Positions 23,801 to 26,510 of a DNA stretch of 26,510 nucleotides are shown in pieces (position 1 is the first letter of the stretch; the number at the start of each line of letters is the position of its first letter). Under the pieces are notes generated by a model. The model had not been told where the DNA came from. It saw only the letters and a program-made list of their open reading frames with translations, and did no database searches. The stretch lies in contig CALEZD010000048.1 of assembly GCA_937928385.1 (NCBI GenBank), positions 1-26,510 on the forward strand. Reading direction: 5' to 3'. The stretch comes from an uncultured Bacteroidota bacterium. GTDB lineage: Bacteria > Bacteroidota > Bacteroidia > Chitinophagales > Chitinophagaceae. The position numbers were made by a program, and so were the translations under genes.

Positions 23801-23964
23801 AGACATTGAGGGACGATGGCAGGGCTTCATTAAGCGGTGAATTCAGCCGTATGACGCAGATTATCGGCTCACTGTCTATGACGGCAAGAGAGAACGGTGA
23901 TAAAGAAACAAGTGAGAAACTGGAAGCTCAGGCAAAGATGATGCAGGCCAGAATGGGCAGATAA
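20884..23964 (+). CDS. DUF2723 (GT117-like) integral membrane protein
   Basis: A very long membrane protein of 1026 residues. The N-terminal half holds at least ten hydrophobic segments in a DUF2723 layout. After TM1 comes MEPTVSFWDCGEFISCAHKIEVGHSPGAPLF (D34, E37, H49, P51), resembling the acidic first outer loop of GT-C transferases that use lipid-linked sugars. NCBI names such proteins glycosyltransferase family 117, and a role in protein or envelope glycosylation is inferred. Further membrane segments lie at about 505-620 (including PPLQPRERDYAFAGSTYAFAVWIG). Then a soluble, probably periplasmic region follows with the family motif ILFTFGDNDTYPLWYLQEVEGYRTDVRIIN and a C-terminal helical part (about 880-1026) that looks TPR-like. 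It has its own promoter and ends at a perfect palindromic terminator. Confidence 0.87.
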   Translation: MNYSKVNNLVGWITGIIATTVYLVTMEPTVSFWDCGEFISCAHKIEVGHSPGAPLFMMIQRLFGLFAFGDVHKVAMMMNAWSAIASGLTILFLFWTITHFARRLTIGREGEPNSNQVMLIMGAGLVGALAYTFSDTFWFSAVEAEVYATSSFFTALVFWAILKWEHVADQPGADRWLVFIAYMMGLSVGIHLLNLLAIPAIAMVYYFRKYDVTPFGTFIAFLVGCAILGLVQFGVLQGLPIIASKLDLFFVNNMGMPFDTGAFIFIALLIAALAWGLVYIKRRGWYLAHTGMLCLIFIIIGFTSYLAPLIRSRADVPIDMTNPDNAISLVSYIQREQFGSQPLLFGPDFDKRPINYDETGKRYVRSTKDGKDYYEEVGKKIEPVFDDADKRFFPRIWDYNDPQHIRFYRQFLGLAENEAPSSSDNYRYFFDYQINWMWWRYFMWNYAGRQNDIEGQGDPKNGNWVSGIKLIDNNLRGLGDIDARKAEGYNDGYKNTPSRNELYMLPFILGIIGIVFQFNRNRRDAFVVLVLFFFTGIATAIYLNMPPLQPRERDYAFAGSTYAFAVWIGLGVLMVNDWFQRFLKGNAGGALAIVLCLAAVPALMAAEEWDDHDRSKKRLAHATATNVLSSCEPNAILFTFGDNDTYPLWYLQEVEGYRTDVRIINMSLLGIDWYIDQLNNKANEAPPVPMTWKREHYLGDRRNYMRYVKSPQIPSDRFFNLGEICNFMVSDNPDAKVQLSDGSRENFLPTRNFFIPSMSKEELVAKGLATAADTARISTDVRFTFPKEIAYKDDIATLNIVAAIAQQGWDRPIYFSGGLPGDNYIGMDEYMRLEGVVYRLLPYKMQSLTPGSMMGEIGSINVEKSLDLFLNKFSWGNADRNDVYFDEKNRLMFMAYKMQGSRLAIELSAMGRNEDAKKVLDKIKKGISEFAYPYDVMAYTMAMAYYTIGDKANGSEIAMKLSKLATDELAYYQTLRDDGRASLSGEFSRMTQIIGSLSMTARENGDKETSEKLEAQAKMMQARMGR

Positions 23965-23977
23965 TTTTCATATAACT

Positions 23978-24023
23978 CCAAAACAAAACCGCCATCTTGT
24001 ACAAGATGGCGGTTTTGTTTTGG
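23978..24023. terminator. Perfect 46-base palindrome, bidirectional terminator
   Basis: The 23-base arms are exactly complementary (23978-24000 with 24001-24023). The GC-rich centre of each arm is CCGCCATCTTG, and the outer part is T-rich on the 3' side in either direction (GGTTTTGTTTTGG). It lies between two convergent genes, 13 bases after one stop and 19 bases from the other, so it should terminate both. Confidence 0.85.
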
Positions 24024-24042
24024 GTAACTATATTACCTGTTG

Positions 24043-24534
24043 TCAATCATTCATATCATCATTATTATCCTTATTCCTGATGTCTACCCCACCCTCTACT
24101 ACAGCCTTCATATTGCAACGGTAAAAGGTCCAGCCGGTGGAGCAGCCTACATGGTAGTTTTGCTTCCCTTCTTCGGTGGTAGGAATATGCGATTGTGTTA
24201 TCGTCATTTTTGATGTTCCATTGCCTGTATCTTCTACGTCTACCGTAACAATACCTGCCTCGCCAAAACGAAACTGAAACCTGTCTTTACCATTCGCCTC
24301 CAATACTTCGCCGGTTTCTGTACTGCTGTCGGGATAACCATGCCAACGCCAGAGGTAGGTATCCCCAACAGCCACATGCTCCTCATCGCCAATAACATCA
24401 CCATTCCTGCTGAACTCCCCCATACGCAGGAACCAGCTTTCTATACCCCGGCGTGTAGTCCACAAATCATATATAGTTTGTACAGGCGCTTTTATTTTTA
24501 TCCATTGCGAAAATTGGCTCCAGTCGTAACTCAT
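24043..24534 (-). CDS. SRPBCC/AHSA1-family protein
   Basis: The 163-residue product fits an AHSA1-type START-like fold, a hydrophobic-cavity domain. It begins WIKIKAPVQTIYDLWTTRRGIESWFLRMGEF (strand, helix and the conserved W-F segment), then VAVGDTYLWRWHGY, TGEVLEANGKDRFQFRFGEAGIVTVDVE, TSKMTITQSHIP, and a C-terminal helix STGWTFYRCNMKAVVEGGVDIRNKD. The ligand is unknown. The last dozen residues are Asp/Asn-rich (NKDNNDDMND). It shares a bidirectional terminator with the DUF2723 gene and diverges from the small lipoprotein gene with 111 bases between. Confidence 0.85.
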   Translation of the reverse strand: MSYDWSQFSQWIKIKAPVQTIYDLWTTRRGIESWFLRMGEFSRNGDVIGDEEHVAVGDTYLWRWHGYPDSSTETGEVLEANGKDRFQFRFGEAGIVTVDVEDTGNGTSKMTITQSHIPTTEEGKQNYHVGCSTGWTFYRCNMKAVVEGGVDIRNKDNNDDMND

Positions 24535-24645
24535 GTGGTAAGATTTTTATTAAAAATAAGAAGGAACAATTATTTTAGCGTTGATTTCAGAATATTTAAG
24601 AATTCCGAAAAACCCATATTCTTATTTAACCATTTCTCGAAATTT

Positions 24646-24912
24646 ATGCAAAAACCATTTATAACCACCCTACTTTTATACGCATCCTTACTGATGTCTT
24701 CGTGCGTTAAAGACTGGAATTGTACATGTAGCCACTACACCCAACATTTCGGAACAAACGGTACGGTGACAACCCTACGTACCAATAAATCAACCATCGC
24801 AGGCACGAAAAAGAGCGCGCAAAAAGACTGTAACTACGCTGAACAGATTGGTAAGGAGGATGCAGTGGCCATGGGTGCTGACCCCGAAAAAGTAAACTGT
24901 ACGCTTCGATAA
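24646..24912 (+). CDS. Small Cys-containing lipoprotein, 88 residues
   Basis: The frame from the ATG at 24646 encodes a lipoprotein with a signal peptide (MQKPFITTLLLYASLLMSS) and lipobox Cys20 (LMSSC). The mature 69 residues contain four more cysteines (C26, C28, C62, C85), enough for two disulfides. The central part is Thr- and Lys-rich (GTNGTVTTLRTNKSTIAGTKKSAQKDC) with a short helix (YAEQIGKEDAVAMG). It resembles the many small lipoproteins of Bacteroidota with a C-x-C start and a late Cys, but no named family was recognised. The frame is open further upstream (to 24340), but that part is antisense to the SRPBCC gene and not credible. It converges on the CHAD gene with 6 bases between. 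Confidence 0.7.
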   Translation: MQKPFITTLLLYASLLMSSCVKDWNCTCSHYTQHFGTNGTVTTLRTNKSTIAGTKKSAQKDCNYAEQIGKEDAVAMGADPEKVNCTLR

Positions 24913-24918
24913 GGCAAC

Positions 24919-25812
24919 TCAATCTCTCCTTCTTATATAGTTGAGAAAGAACACCGCCAGTCCGCTGACCAACGCACTGCTTATCAGCAGGCCTGCCTGT
25001 GCTGCGGTACTTAGCGAAGATTTTGCCGCTTTATCCAGCAATTTCTGTAGCGCCTCTGCAATGTCCTTTCTGAGCATACCTTTTTCACGGTACAATTGTT
25101 CTAAAAAATGCTGTATTGATTTACACTCTTCAACCGGCATTTTTTCTTCGGGAACCATACACAGCTGTGCTATGAGCATATTTTTGTCGTGATAGTCGCC
25201 AAGTAAAGTGGCCAGCTTTTTAACATCTTCCTGTTGTTCAAGAAACAGGGCATCTTTCTTACCGGCTCTTAAATAAGCTGCATTGTATATGATGTCTTTC
25301 AGATGTTTGCGGGCTGTATGCAACTGTTCGTTGGTGGCATTATCTTTTATATTGCTGTAAAAACCCTCAACCTGCCGGTGTACAAACCCAGTGATGGTAT
25401 CATCGCTCAACCGCTCCGGCAATACCTCTACCAGTTTTTCAGCCAGGTGATGAAAGGGAAAACCACTGATAGCCTCCTGCAGATTCCGGGTAGCTTCCTC
25501 TATTTCATTCTTCAATATGCCCGGATAAACAGCTTTCTCATACCCATCCCGTTCCAGCCAGTCAGTTATTATTTGCAGTTGTATCTGCCTGTCCCGCACC
25601 TCACCAGCCGCTGCATAGACGTGTTTGACCTGCTTCAGCGGTTTTTTGCCATTACCAACATGTACCAGCCTGATAAAGGCACGCAGTTTTTTATACCCTA
25701 CCCTGAACTTGTGAATATCTTCAGCATCATACCCCGCCGGGATTTTCCCGGCATATTGGCTAAGGCCATCTACTTCCTTTTCTACAACCGACTTTAATTC
25801 CTTATGCTTCAT
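24919..25812 (-). CDS. CHAD-domain protein with C-terminal membrane anchor
   Basis: CHAD domains are helical, bind inorganic polyphosphate, and often pair with CYTH enzymes. The 297-residue product has both halves of the domain: EDIHKFRVGYKKLRAFIRLV (H34, R36, R44) near the N terminus and LHTARKHLKDIIYNAAYLR in the middle, with DYHDKNMLIAQL later, all rich in Arg/Lys/His as expected for an anion-binding surface. The last part (AAQAGLLISSALVSGLAVFF, then LNYIRRRD) is one membrane segment ending in basic residues, so the protein is probably tail-anchored with the CHAD domain in the cytoplasm. The start is placed at 25812 (MKHKELKSV). The in-frame ATG at 25884 would add 24 residues outside the domain. 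No polyphosphate kinase or CYTH gene is in the window. Confidence 0.85.
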   Translation of the reverse strand: MKHKELKSVVEKEVDGLSQYAGKIPAGYDAEDIHKFRVGYKKLRAFIRLVHVGNGKKPLKQVKHVYAAAGEVRDRQIQLQIITDWLERDGYEKAVYPGILKNEIEEATRNLQEAISGFPFHHLAEKLVEVLPERLSDDTITGFVHRQVEGFYSNIKDNATNEQLHTARKHLKDIIYNAAYLRAGKKDALFLEQQEDVKKLATLLGDYHDKNMLIAQLCMVPEEKMPVEECKSIQHFLEQLYREKGMLRKDIAEALQKLLDKAAKSSLSTAAQAGLLISSALVSGLAVFFLNYIRRRD

Positions 25813-25904
25813 ATAGGGCAATTTTCCCCGCATTTGCGATGCTAATTTACCCTTTATAGTGCAGGCGGTATCATACCCATGCAAAACTTAACATGGCCCA
25901 AGCA

Positions 25905-25934
25905 TAAAAAATCCGCCCCATTTTGAAGCGGATT
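25905..25934 (-). terminator. Terminator after the START-like gene
   Basis: On the minus strand AATCCGC (25934-25928) pairs with GCGGATT (25916-25910) around an 11-base loop and runs into a T-tract at 25911-25906. It ends the gene at 25960-26343 and separates it from the CHAD gene. Confidence 0.75.
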
Positions 25935-25959
25935 GAAACTAATTCTCTGTCTTAACTCG

Positions 25960-26343
25960 TTAGCTGCCAATACGGTGCTTCAGCTCATGTACTTGTGAGC
26001 CCCAAAGGTTTTCCTGGTCTTTGATATCTGTTTTATCAGCAAAGTCAGTTATTGTCAGTATGGTTTCGTTAGTTACCGGGCTCTGTTCTATGCGGAACTC
26101 GAAAAATTCGTCATCGTCATAATAGTCCCAACGGTAGCGTACATATTCATTCTCCAACTGGTCTATCTGGTAGGCTATATCCTCTGAGCCGTTCCACGAA
26201 AAACGGAAGGTATGGTCGCGCTGGTCTACCTTATCGGCAAACCACTCTGACAAACCCACAGGTGTTGACAAAAACTCGTACAATATCTGGGGTGAGCAGC
26301 GTATCGGGAACTCTAAAGAATACATTAGTCTGTTCTTATTCAT
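25960..26343 (-). CDS. START-like domain protein
   Basis: The 127-residue product resembles the short START-like family common in Bacteroidota, related to AHSA1/SRPBCC. It has RLMYSLEFPIRCSPQILYEFLSTPVGLSEWFADKVDQRDHTFRFSWNGSEDIAYQIDQLENEYVRYRWDYYDDDEFFEFRIE and ends TILTITDFADKTDIKDQENLWGSQVHELKHRIGS, the usual strands plus a C-terminal helix. The pocket ligand is unknown. The start is set at 26343 (MNKNRLMYSLEF). An in-frame ATG at 26364 overlaps the promoter -7 box and is excluded, and the ATG at 26325 is also possible. It is monocistronic, with a good promoter and a terminator. It resembles the SRPBCC protein at 24043 only in fold. Confidence 0.85.
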   Translation of the reverse strand: MNKNRLMYSLEFPIRCSPQILYEFLSTPVGLSEWFADKVDQRDHTFRFSWNGSEDIAYQIDQLENEYVRYRWDYYDDDEFFEFRIEQSPVTNETILTITDFADKTDIKDQENLWGSQVHELKHRIGS

Positions 26344-26361
26344 CTGGGACAATCTATGCTG

Positions 26362-26391
26362 CAATAATATAAAAATGGCTGAACAATCAAA
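26362..26391 (-). promoter_or_regulatory. Promoter of the START-like gene
   Basis: On the minus strand TTTG (26391-26388), an 18-base spacer and TATTATTG (26369-26362), one mismatch to TANNTTTG, followed by CAGC. The leader to the ATG at 26343 is about 15 bases. Confidence 0.6.
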
Positions 26392-26478
26392 ATTTTTAGA
26401 ACTAATTAGGGTAAATATTTTGCATCGCCATATCTGGAGGTTGGGAAAATGGCTGTTAAGGTATTCTTAATTTTTTTT

Positions 26479-26498
26479 GGGTTGAATTGCTTCAACCC
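26479..26498. repeat. Perfect short hairpin near the right edge
   Basis: GGGTTGAA/TTCAACCC with loop TTGC forms an 8-base stem. An 8-T run lies immediately before it on the plus strand, the wrong side for a plus-strand terminator. No gene is visible in 26400-26510. Confidence 0.45.
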
Positions 26499-26510
26499 TT
26501 AGATTTGTCT

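Noticed and set aside
24340..24645. Long upstream extension of the small lipoprotein frame
   Set aside because: It is antisense to the SRPBCC gene and puts the clear lipoprotein signal peptide in the middle of a protein.
25813..25884. 24-residue N-terminal extension of the CHAD protein
   Set aside because: It lies outside the domain and would place the start close to the terminator of the upstream START-like gene. The MKHKELKSV start is better.
26344..26364. Seven-residue extension of the START-like protein
   Set aside because: Its ATG overlaps the promoter -7 box at 26362-26369.
1..26510. tRNA, rRNA, CRISPR array, transposase or phage genes
   Set aside because: None was seen in either strand by eye. 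No T-loop, direct-repeat array or transposase motif was noticed.

Overview
The window looks like a chromosomal segment of a Bacteroidota bacterium, probably Chitinophagaceae or a close relative. Reasons: Bacteroidota-type promoters (TANNTTTG -7 boxes, some with a TTTG or TTG -33 box), almost no Shine-Dalgarno sequences, and several families typical of or common in the phylum (Cys-rich RicT, IPExxxVDY protein, DUF2723/GT117 membrane protein, START-like proteins, small lipoproteins). No rRNA, tRNA, insertion sequence, phage gene or CRISPR array was seen. Most of the window is ordinary housekeeping and envelope DNA.

Layout. Bases 1-1973 (minus): an outer-membrane barrel protein cut by the window edge, then ffh (SRP GTPase). 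Bases 2224-4814 (plus): a RicT/PSP1 protein with a long disordered tail, a 539-base gap with hairpins, and a small barrel protein. Bases 4815-5212: a gap with a strong terminator and a REP-like inverted repeat. Bases 5213-7337: an unrecognised protein, an MFS transporter, and convergent to it a 70-residue protein resembling a free type IX secretion sorting domain. Bases 7681-12284 (plus): an orphan sensor kinase, a GT4 glycosyltransferase and a DEAD-box helicase. Bases 12356-14445: an RlpA-like protein, a SET-domain protein, a convergent barrel protein and pterin carbinolamine dehydratase. Bases 14437-18361: a secreted M14 peptidase, a small lipoprotein, a GNAT acetyltransferase and pabB. Bases 18367-20134 (minus): an Asp-rich disordered protein just upstream of pabB, and purA. 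Bases 20325-23964 (plus): an IPExxxVDY protein and the DUF2723 protein. Bases 24043-26343: an SRPBCC protein, a small lipoprotein, a CHAD protein and a second START-like protein.

The genes are mostly single transcription units. Examples of linkage are the Asp-rich gene with pabB (5-base gap) and several tightly packed convergent pairs whose stop codons overlap or share a hairpin. Several gene starts were moved downstream because a promoter -7 box or terminator hairpin covers the longest reading frame's start. Two small lipoprotein genes and the edge-truncated barrel gene were read directly from the sequence. No multi-gene novel system stands out. The most interesting items are the free sorting-domain-like protein, the RlpA homologue lacking a conserved His, the Asp-repeat protein coupled to pabB, a tail-anchored CHAD protein, and structured intergenic DNA at 4040-4206 and 4961-5062.
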